Shown here piece by piece: positions 33,374 to 43,926 of a stretch of DNA of 64,000 nt. The DNA is taken from NCBI RefSeq assembly GCF_012999535.1, contig NZ_JABBWV010000001.1, positions 1,157,005-1,221,004 of the forward strand, read 5' to 3'. Each line of letters opens with the position of its first letter. Positions within the stretch are counted from its first letter, which is position 1. The position numbers and the translations under genes were made by a program. The notes beneath the pieces are model-generated. The model did no database searches. It saw nothing but the letters and a program-made list of their open reading frames with translations, and was not told the origin of the DNA. Origin of the DNA: Microbispora sp. H11081 (GTDB lineage Bacteria; Actinomycetota; Actinomycetes; Streptosporangiales; Streptosporangiaceae).

Positions 33374-35526
33374 TGACAGTGCTCCAGGAGCCGGAGGCTC
33401 CGCACCGCGCTACCGCTCCCGCGAAGGAAGGGAAGGTGGGCGGCGGCCTGCTCGACCCGGCGCAACTCCTCACCTCACTGCCCGACGCGCTGCGCAAGCT
33501 GAATCCCGTCACGCTGTGGCGCAACCCGGTGATGTTCATCGTCGAGGTCGGCGCGGCGTTCACCACCGTGCTGGCGATCACCGATCCTTCCTTCTTCGCC
33601 TGGGCCATCGTGGTGTGGCTGTGGCTGACGGTCGTGTTCGCCAACCTGGCCGAGGCCGTGGCGGAGGGCCGGGGTAAGGCCCAGGCCGCCACGTTGCGGG
33701 CGGCCAGGCGCGACACCACGGCGCGCCGTCTCAAGGACTGGCGGCCGGGACAGGCGGCGGTCGAGTGGGACACCGTGGGCGCGCCGGAACTCCGGCAGGG
33801 CGACGTCGTCGTCGTCGAGGCCGGCGAGATCGTCCCGGGCGACGGCGACGTGGTCGAGGGCATCGCCAGCGTTGACGAGTCGGCCATCACCGGCGAGTCG
33901 GCCCCCGTGATCCGCGAGTCGGGCGGCGACCGCTCGGCCGTCACGGGCGGCACCAAGGTGCTGTCGGACCGGATCATCGTACGGATCACCCAGAAGCCCG
34001 GCGAGAGCTTCATCGACCGGATGATCGCCCTCGTCGAGGGCGCCAACCGGCAGAAGACCCCCAACGAGATCGCCCTCAACATCCTGCTGGCCGCGCTGAC
34101 GATCATCTTCCTGATCGCCACCGTCACCATGCAGCCGCTGGCGATCTTCTCCAAGGCCCAGAACCCCGGCATCCCCGACTCCCTGGCGCTGGACGGGCAC
34201 GGCGTCACCGGCATCGTGCTGGTCTCGCTGCTGGTGTGCCTTATCCCGACCACGATCGGGGCGCTGCTGTCGGCCATCGGGATCGCCGGCATGGACCGCC
34301 TGGTGCAGCGCAACGTGCTGGCAATGAGCGGGCGGGCGGTGGAGGCGGCCGGCGACGTCGGCACGCTGCTGCTGGACAAGACCGGCACGATCACGCTGGG
34401 CAACCGGCAGGCGGCCGAGTTCCTCCCGGTGCCAGGGGTGCCGGCGATGGAACTGGCGCGGGCGGCGCAGCTGTCCAGCCTCGCCGACGAGACCCCCGAG
34501 GGCCGTTCGATCGTGGTCTACGCCAAGAACGCCTACGGCCTCCGCGAGCGGCGGCCCGGCGAGCTGGACCACGCCGACTGGGTTCCGTTCACCGCGCAGA
34601 CCCGCATGTCCGGCGTCGACGTCGACGGGCGCCGGGTCCGCAAGGGCGCCGCGACCGCCGTGATGAAGTGGGTGCGCGACAACGGCGGACAGCCGGGCGG
34701 GCACGTCGGCCAGCTGGTCGACGGGATATCCGCCTCCGGCGGCACCCCGCTGGTGGTGGGTGAGATCGACGACCGCGGCACGGCCCGGGTGCTCGGGGTG
34801 ATCCACCTCAAGGACGTCGTCAAGGCGGGCATGCGGGAGCGGTTCGACGAGATGCGCCGGATGGGCATCCGCACCATCATGATCACCGGCGACAACCCGC
34901 TGACCGCCAAGGCCATCGCCGACGAGGCGGGGGTGGACGACTTCCTGGCCGAGGCGACGCCGGAGGACAAGCTCGCGCTGATCCGCAAGGAGCAGGAGGG
35001 CGGGCGGCTGGTGGCGATGACCGGCGACGGCACCAACGACGCCCCGGCGCTGGCGCAGGCCGACGTGGGCGTGGCGATGAACACCGGCACCTCCGCCGCC
35101 AAGGAGGCCGGGAACATGGTCGACCTCGACTCCAACCCGACCAAGCTCATCGAGATCGTCGAGATCGGCAAGCAACTGCTGATCACGCGGGGGGCGCTGA
35201 CCACGTTCTCGATCGCCAACGACATCGCCAAGTATTTCGCGATCATCCCGGCCATGTTCGCCGCGGTCTATCCGGGGCTGGACACGCTGAACGTCATGCG
35301 GTTGCACAGCCCGCAGTCGGCCATCCTGTCGGCGGTCGTCTTCAACGCCCTGGTGATCGTGGCCCTCATCCCCCTGGCCCTGCGCGGCGTGCGCTACCGG
35401 CCCTCCAGCGCCTCGAAGCTGCTCGGCCGCAACCTCTACGTCTACGGCCTCGGCGGGATCGTGGTCCCGTTCCTCGGCATCAAGCTCATCGACCTGATCA
35501 TCATGTTCCTTCCTGGGATGTCATAA
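33373..35526 (+). CDS. kdpB: Potassium-transporting P-type ATPase catalytic subunit
   Basis: A 717-aa P-type ATPase. The phosphorylated Asp is Asp335 in [12 protein letters not shown]. The actuator TGES motif is in [10 protein letters not shown], the P-domain hinge is [22 protein letters not shown], and the N-domain lies between. ATP hydrolysis here drives K+ import by KdpA. The start is ATG at 33373; a GTG one codon earlier is also possible. Confidence 0.97.
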   Translation: MTVLQEPEAPHRATAPAKEGKVGGGLLDPAQLLTSLPDALRKLNPVTLWRNPVMFIVEVGAAFTTVLAITDPSFFAWAIVVWLWLTVVFANLAEAVAEGRGKAQAATLRAARRDTTARRLKDWRPGQAAVEWDTVGAPELRQGDVVVVEAGEIVPGDGDVVEGIASVDESAITGESAPVIRESGGDRSAVTGGTKVLSDRIIVRITQKPGESFIDRMIALVEGANRQKTPNEIALNILLAALTIIFLIATVTMQPLAIFSKAQNPGIPDSLALDGHGVTGIVLVSLLVCLIPTTIGALLSAIGIAGMDRLVQRNVLAMSGRAVEAAGDVGTLLLDKTGTITLGNRQAAEFLPVPGVPAMELARAAQLSSLADETPEGRSIVVYAKNAYGLRERRPGELDHADWVPFTAQTRMSGVDVDGRRVRKGAATAVMKWVRDNGGQPGGHVGQLVDGISASGGTPLVVGEIDDRGTARVLGVIHLKDVVKAGMRERFDEMRRMGIRTIMITGDNPLTAKAIADEAGVDDFLAEATPEDKLALIRKEQEGGRLVAMTGDGTNDAPALAQADVGVAMNTGTSAAKEAGNMVDLDSNPTKLIEIVEIGKQLLITRGALTTFSIANDIAKYFAIIPAMFAAVYPGLDTLNVMRLHSPQSAILSAVVFNALVIVALIPLALRGVRYRPSSASKLLGRNLYVYGLGGIVVPFLGIKLIDLIIMFLPGMS

Positions 35527-36399
35527 ATGGAACGCCTGCCAAGCTGGATCCGCCAGCACCTCGCGGCGCTGCGCGCGCTTCTCGTGCTCACCCTGGTGAC
35601 CGGCGCGATCTATCCGCTGCTCGTCACCGGCGTCGCCCAGGCCGTGCTGGGCGGCAACGCCAACGGCTCCCTCCTGCGCGAGGACGGCACGGACGTGGGC
35701 AGCGCCCTCATCGGCCAGAGCTTCACCGACGAGGACGGCGCCCCGATCAGGACGTACTTCCAGAGCCGTCCCTCGGCGGGCGGCTACGACCCGCTGGCCT
35801 CGGGCGCGAGCAACCTCGGCCCCGAGGACGTCCTCGACACCCTGCCGGTGCCTGGCGCGAAGGACGACGAGGGCAACCCCGACACCGGCAGGCAGAGCCT
35901 GCTCACCCAGGTGTGCGCCCGCTCGAAGGCGGTCGGCGAACTGGAGGGCGTCAGCGGGGCCAGGCCGTACTGCACGGCGGACGGCGTCGGCGCGGTGCTC
36001 AAGGTCTTCCCCGCAGCCGGCGCGCCCGCCCGGGTGGTCAGCGTCAACCAGGCCTGTCCCGCCGCGCCTTTCGTCGCCGCGTACCAGGGGGTGAAGGTCG
36101 AGTGCGGCAAGCCGGGAGAGGACTACTCGGCCGGCCGCACCGTGCCGGTGCGCGGAGACGCACGGGCGGTCGTCCCGCCGGACGCGGTCACCGCGAGCGG
36201 CAGCGGCCTCGACCCGCACATCTCCGTCGCGTACGCGGAACTGCAGGCGCCCAGGGTCGCCAGGGAGCGCGGTCTCGGACTGGACGCGGTGCGGGCCCTC
36301 ATCGGGAGGCACACCACCGGCAGGGCGCTCGGGTTCATGGGCGAGCCCGCCGTGAACGTGCTGGAGCTCAACCTGGACCTGGACAGGCTGAAGGGATGA
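35527..36399 (+). CDS. kdpC: Potassium-transporting ATPase subunit C, with a large cysteine-containing insertion
   Basis: A 290-aa KdpC, about 100 residues longer than the usual 190. The N-terminal helix (LRALLVLTLVTGAIYPLLVTGVAQ), FTDEDGAPIRTYFQSRPSAGGYDPLASGASNLGPED, and the C-terminal TASGSGLDPHISVAYAELQAPRVA and NVLELNLDLDRL are all standard. Between SNLGPED and the DAVTASGSG block lies an insert of roughly 90-100 residues with four Cys (QVCARS, PYCTAD, NQACPA, VECGKP), which could form two disulfides outside the cell. ATG follows the kdpB stop directly. Confidence 0.95.
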   Translation: MERLPSWIRQHLAALRALLVLTLVTGAIYPLLVTGVAQAVLGGNANGSLLREDGTDVGSALIGQSFTDEDGAPIRTYFQSRPSAGGYDPLASGASNLGPEDVLDTLPVPGAKDDEGNPDTGRQSLLTQVCARSKAVGELEGVSGARPYCTADGVGAVLKVFPAAGAPARVVSVNQACPAAPFVAAYQGVKVECGKPGEDYSAGRTVPVRGDARAVVPPDAVTASGSGLDPHISVAYAELQAPRVARERGLGLDAVRALIGRHTTGRALGFMGEPAVNVLELNLDLDRLKG

Positions 36400-36404
36400 G
36401 CTAG

Positions 36405-38956
36405 ATGGCACGCGGGCGGCTGCGCGTCTATCTCGGGGCGGCCCCCGGGGTCGGCAAGACCTACGCGATGCTCGGCGAGGGTCGCAGGGCGATGGAACGC
36501 GGGAAGGACGTGGTCGTGGGTCTCGTCGAGACCCACGACCGCCCGAGGACCGCCGGGCTCCTGGACGACATGGAGGTCCTCCCACGGCGGCGTGTCGTCT
36601 ACCGGGGCGCGACCTTCAGCGAGCTGGACGTCGAGGCGGTCACCGCCCGCGCGCCGAGGATCGTCCTGGTCGACGAACTGGCGCACACCAACGTGCCCGG
36701 CTCGCGCAACGCCAAGCGCTGGCAGGACGTCGAGGAGATCCTCGACGCAGGCATCGACGTCGTCTCCACGGTCAACATCCAGCACCTGGAGTCGGTCAAC
36801 GACGTCGTGCGGGAGATCACGGGTGTGCCGCAACGGGAGACCGTGCCGGACGAGGTCGTACGGCGGGCCGATCAGGTCGAGCTGGTCGACATGTCCCCGG
36901 AGGCGCTGCGCCGCCGGATGGCCCACGGCAACGTCTATCCACCGGAGAAGGTGGACGCCGCCCTGTCGAACTACTTCCGGATCGGCAACCTGACGGCGCT
37001 GCGCGAGCTGGCCCTGCTGTGGGTGGCGGACAAGGTGGACGAGCAGCTCGACCGCTACCGGGCCGAGCACGGCATCGCGGGCACCTGGGAGGCCAGGGAA
37101 CGCGTCGTCGTCGCCCTGACCGGCGGGCCGGAGGGCGACACCCTCATAAGGCGGGCCGCCCGCATCGCCGCGAGGAGCAAGGGCGCCGACCTCCTCGCCG
37201 TACACGTGACCAGGGCCGACGGGCTGGCCGGCGGCGACCCGGCGTCGCTGGCGCGGCAGCGCACGCTGGTGGAGAGCATCGGCGGGACCTATCACCAGGT
37301 CGTCGGCGACGACATCCCGCGCGCGCTGCTCGCCTTCGCCGGCGGCGTCAACGCCACCCAGCTCGTGCTCGGCGCCTCCCGGCGCGGCCGGTTCGCCCAG
37401 CTCTTCTCCCGGGGCGTGGGGGTCGAGACGACGGCCCGCTCCGGCTCGATCGACGTCCACATGATCACCCATGAGCAGGTGAGCAAGGGCAGGCGCCCGT
37501 CGCGGCCCGGCGCCGCGCTCACCCGCGCGCGGCGCGTCGCGGGCTGGGCCGCGGCGATCCTCGGGCTTCCCCTCCTGGCGCTGGCGCTGCTGCCGTTCCG
37601 CCACGACCTGTCGCTGCCCAGCGAGATCCTGCTGTTCCTGCTGGCCGTCGTGGGCGTCGCCCTGATCGGCGGCAGGTGGCCCGCGGTGACCGCCGCGGTG
37701 GGCGGCTCGCTCCTGCTGAACTACTTCTTCACCCCGCCCGTCAACCGGTTCACCATCGCCGACCCGGAGAACCTGCTCGCCCTGACGATCTACGTACTGG
37801 TGGCGATCATGGTGAGCACCGTCGTCGACCTGGCCGCCAGGCGCACGCGGGAGGCCGCACGGGCCCAGGCCGACGCCGAGGTCCTGTCCACGCTGGCGGG
37901 GCACGTGCTGCGAGGCGAGCACGCGCTGCCCTCGCTGCTCGCCAGGCTGCGCGAGACCTTCGCGCTCACCTCGGTCACGCTGCTCGAACGCCGTCCGGAG
38001 GCGACGAGCCCCGAGGCGCAGTCGGCGCCAGGGGCGTGGCGCATCGTCGCCACAGCCGGGGGCGCCCCCTGCACCTGTCCTGGCGCCGCGGACACCGACG
38101 TGGCCGTCGACGACGACCTCGTGCTCGCCCTGCGCGGGCGGCTGCTCGACGCCGCCGACCGCCGGGTGCTCCAGGCGTTCGCCGCCGAGGCCGCCGTGGC
38201 CCTGCGGCAGGAGCGTCTGCGCGAGGAGGCCGAGAAGGCGAAACCGCTGGCGGAGGCGGACAGGATGCGCACCGCGCTGCTGGCCGCGGTCAGCCACGAC
38301 CTGCGCACCCCTCTCGCGTCGGCGTGCGCGGCCGTGGAGAGCCTGCGCGCCACCGACGTCGACTGGTCTCCCGAGGATCGCGAGGAACTCCTCGCCACCG
38401 CGGACGAGTCGCTGTACAAGCTCGACCGGCTGGTCGCGAACCTCCTCGACATGAGCCGGCTCCAGGCCGGGGTGCTCGGGCTGGTGCTCCAGCCGGTGGC
38501 GATCGAGGAGGTCGTGCCCCGGTCGATCGACGACCTCGGGCCGCTCGGCGACCAGGTGGAAGGCGACGTCGCGCTCGACCTTCCCGAGATCGTGGCCGAT
38601 CCCGCGCTGGTCGAACGCATCCTGGTCAACCTGATGACCAACGCCGTCCGCTACAGCCCGGCCGGCCGGAAGGTCCTGATCACCGCGAGCTGGCACGGCG
38701 ACAACGTGGAGATCCGGGTCGTCGACCGCGGTCCCGGCATCCCGTCCGAGGCGTACGACCGCGTCTTCATGCCCTTCCAGCGCCTCGGCGACCGGGACAA
38801 CCACACCGGCCTCGGCCTCGGCCTCGCGCTCTCGCGCGGCCTGGCGGAGGCCATGGGAGGCAGCCTCGTGCCCGAGGAGACGCCGGGCGGCGGCCTCACC
38901 ATGGTCCTCGCCCTGCCCCTCGCCTCGCGAGCCCGCGTTCCGCAAGGGGGAACGAC

Positions 38957-38960
<4 letters not shown>
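36405..38960 (+). CDS. kdpD: Potassium-sensing histidine kinase
   Basis: An 851-aa sensor kinase. The N-terminal KdpD domain has Walker A GAAPGVGKTYAML and VDELAHTNVPGSRNAKRWQDVEEIL. A USP-like domain follows (about 230-360), then four close-set membrane helices (about 378-480), a GAF-like part, and the kinase with H-box VSHDLRTPL, N-box LVNLMTNAVRYSP and G-boxes DRGPGIP and GLGLGLALS. It is 5 nt behind kdpC and overlaps kdpE by 4 bases. It probably controls this operon through KdpE in response to K+ or turgor. Confidence 0.96.
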
Positions 38961-39625
<665 letters not shown>

Positions 39626-39678
39626 CCCATGGCGGCCACCGATGAGCGACCATGAGCGACCATTTCGGCGGGCGGGCT

Positions 39679-40995
39679 TCAGGCGGCGAAGAGGAGAAGC
39701 AGGCCGACCACCGTGTAGACCACCATCAGCATGAGCAGGGGAACCTGCCCGAGGACGGCGGTGCGCCGGGGGAACAGGGCCAGCGCCCGGTCGTGCGCCA
39801 GCACCGTGCCCAGCACGTGTCCGATGACGATGACCGTGACCTGGAGGGTGGCGACTCCCGCCGGGGTGGTGCCGAGCGCCTGGATGGTCCATCCCGCGGT
39901 GCCGAGCCAGTTCGCGCCGGTGTCCAGCGGGTCGGACAGCAGGGCGATGGTCCGCTGCCCCTCCAGTAGGAACAGGGTGTAGTAGTGCGCGACGACGTAT
40001 CCGACGGCGATCGGGACGATCGAGTGGGCGATCTCTCCCGTCGTCGTGCCGGGCGGGGCGCCGCCCCACCGGCCGGCGAGCGAGGTCGCGGCACGGAACG
40101 CCACGAGCACCAGGGCGATGACGGCGACCAGGCCCGCGGTGCCCATGACCGGGGCGGGCACCGGACTCTCCTGTACGAAGCGCACCCACACCGGGGCGTT
40201 GGACAGGCTGTCGTACATGGTGGAGCCCAGGAGCACGACCACCAGCGCCGTCAGGCCCGGCGCCGGCCGCAGCCCGGCCATGCCGTCGAGGGAGTTGCGC
40301 CAGACCACGACGCCGTCGTCGCGTCTGTGCACGGGAGCGAGCCTGCCGACGAGGTCGCTGTAGGCCTCGAACGGATCCGCGTGGTCGAACCACCGGGACC
40401 CGAAGATCACCGCCCCGCCCAGCATGAGCACGGCGTAGACCGCGAGCCAGGCCCCGATGACCGGCAGGGTGGCCCGTTCCGGAGCGACGAGTTCCAGCCA
40501 GACGAAGGCGAACAGGCCGGCGCAGGCGGGCCAGCGCCCGACCCCCGCGGGCAGCGGCCGCAGGCCGCGCCCCGGGTCGCGTCCGAGCGCCGCGCAGGCC
40601 AGCAGGTGCAGCGTCCGCAGCGGGTTGAGGCCGCGCCACACCGGGCCGAGCAGCAGCGACAGCGGCACCAGGCCGACCCAGAACAGGACGTAGAACGCCC
40701 CGGCCGTGGGATTGTCGGCCCGATCCGGGCCGAAGACCAGCCCGACGCAGAAGTACGCCGCGGCGACGAGCCCGGCGATCCGCCAGACCCACCGCCAGGC
40801 CGGAGCGGTCACGGCCGTCTGGACGGCGGCGGGCAGCGCGCGGGCGGCGGAGAGGCCGCCGCCCAGCCGCGGTTCCTTCCACAGCGCGCCGAGCGCCACG
40901 AACGACACGAGCAACGCGAGGGCCGCGCCGGTCAGCGCGGCGGAGAACGGGATCGGCAGGTCCTGACGGCCGCCGACGCCGTGGGCCAGCAGCAT
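39679..40995 (-). CDS. Polytopic membrane protein of unknown function in the CopC group
   Basis: A 438-aa protein with about ten hydrophobic segments, including AALTGAALALLVSFVALGAL, AFYVLFWVGLVPLSLLLG and the final LLMLMVVYTVVGLLLLF. HYYTLFLLEGQ is a distinctive conserved-looking loop with His and Glu. It lies 9 bp behind a cupredoxin-like lipoprotein gene and in line with a CopC-domain gene on the same strand, so a role in copper or other metal handling at the membrane is plausible. I do not recognise a named family with certainty. Confidence 0.75.
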   Translation of the reverse strand: MLLAHGVGGRQDLPIPFSAALTGAALALLVSFVALGALWKEPRLGGGLSAARALPAAVQTAVTAPAWRWVWRIAGLVAAAYFCVGLVFGPDRADNPTAGAFYVLFWVGLVPLSLLLGPVWRGLNPLRTLHLLACAALGRDPGRGLRPLPAGVGRWPACAGLFAFVWLELVAPERATLPVIGAWLAVYAVLMLGGAVIFGSRWFDHADPFEAYSDLVGRLAPVHRRDDGVVVWRNSLDGMAGLRPAPGLTALVVVLLGSTMYDSLSNAPVWVRFVQESPVPAPVMGTAGLVAVIALVLVAFRAATSLAGRWGGAPPGTTTGEIAHSIVPIAVGYVVAHYYTLFLLEGQRTIALLSDPLDTGANWLGTAGWTIQALGTTPAGVATLQVTVIVIGHVLGTVLAHDRALALFPRRTAVLGQVPLLMLMVVYTVVGLLLLFAA

Positions 40996-41004
40996 GCCGC
41001 GCGC

Positions 41005-41499
41005 CTAACGCACGACCAGCTGGAACAGCTGAAGTCCGGAGTGATGGGTCTCCATCTCGAACAGCCCGGTCTCGTCGGCGACGAACTCGATGCTCGCGGG
41101 GGCGCCTGGCTTCAGGTCCGCGGCCTTGTCGTACCCGTGCAGGTGCGCCTCGTCGGCGGCGTCGCTGGTGATCGTGATCCGCACCGTCTCGCCCTTGGTC
41201 ACCTCGATCCGTCCCGGCGGCGGCGTGACCTTCCGGCCGGAGACGGTGACGGCGATCTCCTTCACGGCCGGGGCGGCGGGGGCCTCCGAGGCCGGCTCCG
41301 CCGGGGCCGCGGCGGTGGTCTCGGCGGTCTCGGCGGTCGCGGGGGTCGCGGGAGCAGCCGCCTCCGCGGAGGCGGGGGCGGCCGGCTGTGCGGGGGTGGC
41401 GGCATTCGACCCACCACAGGCGGACGTGGCCGTCAGCAGGACCACGCCGAGTGGGAGCGCGGCGAGCAGCGGGCGCAGGCGCGCGGGGACGAACGTCAT
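41005..41499 (-). CDS. Cupredoxin-like lipoprotein
   Basis: A 164-aa exported lipoprotein. The signal peptide ends in a lipobox (LLTATSAC, Cys near 28), followed by an Ala/Pro/Glu-rich linker of about 50 residues. A C-terminal cupredoxin-like domain follows (KEIAVTVSGRKVTPPPGRIEVTKGETVRITITSDAADEAHLHGYD...GLFEMETHHSGLQLFQLVV). The HLHGYD and ETHHSG segments offer His residues for metal binding. It probably binds copper outside the membrane. Middle gene of a three-gene run with the CopC-type and membrane proteins. Confidence 0.82.
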   Translation of the reverse strand: MTFVPARLRPLLAALPLGVVLLTATSACGGSNAATPAQPAAPASAEAAAPATPATAETAETTAAAPAEPASEAPAAPAVKEIAVTVSGRKVTPPPGRIEVTKGETVRITITSDAADEAHLHGYDKAADLKPGAPASIEFVADETGLFEMETHHSGLQLFQLVVR

Positions 41500-41528
41500 C
41501 GGGGGCTTCTCCTGGGGGGGTGGGGGAT

Positions 41529-42413
41529 TCAGCGTCGCTTGGCGGATTTGGGGCGGTTCTGGGTGCGTGACGCCGGCCCGCGTGAGGGGGTTTTACTCCT
41601 TGAGTGGCCGGAGGAACGCCGGGCCGCCGGGGCGGCGGGCGCGGGGGTGGCGGGTGCGGGCCGCCGCCGCGCCGCCCGCGCCACCAGGACGCCCGCTCCC
41701 ACGACGAGGACCGCGGGCACCAGCCACGCCGACAGACCAGAGCCGGAGTCGGCCGGCTGCGCGTTCCCCGCGGCGGCCGTGCCGGTGGGGGGAGCCGTGG
41801 TCTGACCATCGCCCGCCTGCGGCGCGGCGGGGCCCATGGTCACCGGGCCGCCGCTCTGCGGAGCAGGGTTCGGGGCGTCGCCGCCGTGCTCGGCCGAGGC
41901 GAGCAGACCGGGGTCGGGCTCGTTGTCCGGAGCGCGCCAGCCCTTCGGCGGTCCCGAGGTCTTGCCCTTGTAGGTGAACCGCAGTTCTCCCTGCACGGGC
42001 TCCCCGTCGGAGGCGATGGACAGGTAGCGGACGACGTACTCGCCCCGCTTCGGCCAGTAGGCGACAGGGATCTCCGCCGGGTAGCCGGTGTTGTACACGC
42101 TCGGCACCCAGGAGCCGTCGACCAGGTTGTACTCCTGCACCGGTTTGTCGAGGCGCTTCGGCCGGCCGTGCGCCCAGGGCTGGTCGACCCTGACGCCGCC
42201 GGGAGCGGTGACCGTGAAGTACGCGTTAGGGGCGGGCGCCTCGGTGAAGTAGAGCGCGAGGGACTCCAGCGGCTCGCGCACCGTGCCGTCCTTGGCCGGC
42301 GTCGACATCGCGAGCTGGCCGTGGGCGGAGGCGGGCGCCGCCAGGGCGGCCACCGCCACCACGCCGAAGACGACCGGCAGAAGCAACCGGCCCAGCCAGC
42401 GCGCCATCGTCAC
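41529..42413 (-). CDS. CopC-domain exported protein with C-terminal membrane anchor
   Basis: A 294-aa protein. A signal peptide ends in APASA, leaving His as first mature residue (HGQLAMSTPAKDGTV), the classic copper-ligand position of CopC. The CopC-like domain (about 31-150) is followed by a low-complexity region, one helix (LSAWLVPAVLVVGAGVLVA) and a very basic tail. GTG at 42413 is preferred, with GGAGAG 5 nt upstream; an ATG two codons later is possible. Likely first gene of the three-gene run ending at 39679, divergent from a second CopC gene. Confidence 0.85.
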   Translation of the reverse strand: MTMARWLGRLLLPVVFGVVAVAALAAPASAHGQLAMSTPAKDGTVREPLESLALYFTEAPAPNAYFTVTAPGGVRVDQPWAHGRPKRLDKPVQEYNLVDGSWVPSVYNTGYPAEIPVAYWPKRGEYVVRYLSIASDGEPVQGELRFTYKGKTSGPPKGWRAPDNEPDPGLLASAEHGGDAPNPAPQSGGPVTMGPAAPQAGDGQTTAPPTGTAAAGNAQPADSGSGLSAWLVPAVLVVGAGVLVARAARRRPAPATPAPAAPAARRSSGHSRSKTPSRGPASRTQNRPKSAKRR

Positions 42414-42695
42414 TTCAGCTCTCCACGAGGTACGGCCCCTGGTTGGGGAGTCAGGCTCGGGCCGGTGGGACCGATGCGTCGAGGTTAACGACTTTCACCC
42501 CGAATTAACAGAACTTGCCATGGTTTCGACAGAAGTCGCGGTACTTGGGGGTATTCGGCACCGAGAGTGCCGCGGACCCGGAGAGACGACGCGCTTGGTG
42601 AAGGGCCGCGGGCGCTCCCTACGGCGGTGCGCAGGGGAGGGGGGCGGTGGCCGCCGATAGCCTTGGTGCTCCCCTCTTCCCTGGAAGGGCACGCC
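42414..42695. other. Divergent intergenic region between two CopC genes
   Basis: These 282 bp include a comparatively AT-rich stretch (42480-42560) with GTTAAT- and TTAACG-type elements that may hold the two promoters. A GGGGGTAT half-element at 42547 recalls part of a CsoR-type copper operator, but the other half is missing. No gene is seen. Confidence 0.4.
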
Positions 42696-43325
42696 GTGAG
42701 ATACGCGCACATCGTCATCCGCCTGCTGGCGGCCGTCGCTGTCGTGGCCGCAGTGGTCGCCGGAGTGGCGGGTCCCGCGGCCGCGCACGCGGCGCTGAGG
42801 TCGTCGACGCCCAAGGACGGCGCGACGGTGAACAAGGCGCCCTCCGACGTCGAACTGGTCTTCACGGAGAACATCGCCCGCCAGTTCGTCACCGTCGTCG
42901 TGACCGGCCCGGACGGGCGGAAGGTCACCCGGGGCGGGCCGAGCACCAAAGGGCCCGTCGTCACCCAGCCGCTGACCGCCGGTCTGCCCAACGGCCGTTA
43001 CGCGATCGCCTATCGCGTGGTGTCCTCCGACGGGCACCCCGTCAGCGGGGAACTGCACTTCACCCTGAAGGCTCCCGCGGCCGTGGCCACCCCGGCGGCC
43101 ACCCCGGCGGCCACGAGCGCGGCTGCCGCAGGCCCTTCTCCGGCCGGCGCTGATCCGGCAGGGGTGGCGACCTCCCCGAGCGCCCCGGCGGCCGACGCGT
43201 CGCTGGCCGCGTCCTCGTCGCCGGGCGGCGGGCGGACCGTCGCGGTGGTCGCCGCGGTCGCGGTGGTGGCCGTGGCCGGGGGGATATTGGTCGTGAGCCG
43301 GCGGCGGCGCGCGGCAGGGTCGTGA
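42696..43325 (+). CDS. copC: CopC-domain protein
   Basis: A 209-aa protein with a signal peptide ending in GPAAA before the mature His (HAALRSSTPKDGATVNKAPSDVELVFTE). The CopC domain includes ITYRVVSSDGHP-like VVSSDGHPVSGELHFTL with a second His. An Ala/Pro/Ser linker with short internal repeats (TPAA) follows, then one helix (TVAVVAAVAVVAVAGGILVV) and an Arg-rich tail. It would bind copper at the outer face of the membrane. GTG start follows GGAAGG. The stop codon lies inside the first unit of a short tandem repeat. Confidence 0.88.
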   Translation: MRYAHIVIRLLAAVAVVAAVVAGVAGPAAAHAALRSSTPKDGATVNKAPSDVELVFTENIARQFVTVVVTGPDGRKVTRGGPSTKGPVVTQPLTAGLPNGRYAIAYRVVSSDGHPVSGELHFTLKAPAAVATPAATPAATSAAAAGPSPAGADPAGVATSPSAPAADASLAASSSPGGGRTVAVVAAVAVVAVAGGILVVSRRRRAAGS

Positions 43326-43352
43326 GGCAGGGGCGTGAGGCAGGGCCGTGAG
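43321..43352. repeat. 13-bp tandem repeat at the 3' end of copC
   Basis: CGTGAGGCAGGGG and CGTGAGGCAGGGC (43321-43346) are followed by a partial third copy. The copC stop codon is within the first unit. Confidence 0.75.
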
Positions 43353-43443
43353 AAGCAGGGTCCGCGTTCCTGACACCCGGCGGCCGACCGGCGTCCCCGG
43401 GCGGTGTGGTTGGCTGGAGACGCAGGTGAGGAGGGGAGGCCGC

Positions 43444-43818
43444 ATGCGTATCGCCAACGTTTACCGTCCCCTGGTGTTCGGCTGCCCGGCGAGCGAGAAG
43501 CTGCCCGGGGTGGCGCGACTGATGACGGAGAAGAACATCGGCGCGCTCGCCGTGCTCGACGCGGACCGGGTCACCGGAGTGATCACGGAGCGGGACCTCG
43601 TGACGGCGCTCGCCACATCCGCCGATCCCGGCGAGATGAACGCGGGGACGTGCGCGTCGTCGGACATCAAGACCGCGACACTGGACGAGGACACGCGCGA
43701 GGTGGCCCGCCGCATGCTCGACTACGGCATCCGGCACATCCCGGTGGACCAGGACGGCCGCCTGATCGGCATGGTGTCGATGCGCGATCTTCTCGCGGTG
43801 GAGACCCTCGCGCCGTAG
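43444..43818 (+). CDS. CBS-domain-pair protein
   Basis: A 124-aa protein that consists of two CBS motifs and little else. The first ends in LAVLDADRVTGVITERDLVTAL; the second is DTREVARRMLDYGIRHIPVDQDGRLIGMVSMRDLL. Stand-alone pairs bind adenine nucleotides (AMP, ATP, NAD-type ligands) and act as sensors or regulators; the partner is unknown. ATG at 43444 has GAGGGGAGG upstream. Confidence 0.9.
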   Translation: MRIANVYRPLVFGCPASEKLPGVARLMTEKNIGALAVLDADRVTGVITERDLVTALATSADPGEMNAGTCASSDIKTATLDEDTREVARRMLDYGIRHIPVDQDGRLIGMVSMRDLLAVETLAP

Positions 43819-43857
43819 CCCGCGCCCGGGATGGCCGCCGGCGGGAGGCCGGGGAGC

Positions 43858-43926
43858 GCGCGAAACAGGGCCTGCGCGAAACAGGGCCCGCGCGAACCAG
43901 GGCCTCCGCGAAACAGGGCCCGCGCG
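43858..43926. repeat. 16-bp tandem repeat, four copies, between convergent genes
   Basis: Four contiguous 16-bp units of the form GCGCGAAACAGGGCCY (43858-43921) differ by one or two bases each and end in a partial GCGCG. The array abuts the stop codon of the methyltransferase gene and lies 40 bp after the CBS gene. Confidence 0.9.

Noticed and set aside
36123..38945. A 940-codon open frame antisense to kdpD
   Set aside because: It mirrors kdpD codon positions, has no ribosome site or domain, and is low-complexity in composition. It is a high-GC shadow. The same holds for long antisense frames at 5987-7582, 11041-13683, 16875-18890, 39985-41805 and 50706-52289.
42540..42560. CsoR-type copper operator between the two CopC genes
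   Set aside because: Only one half (GGGGGTAT) is present; no inverted partner at suitable spacing.
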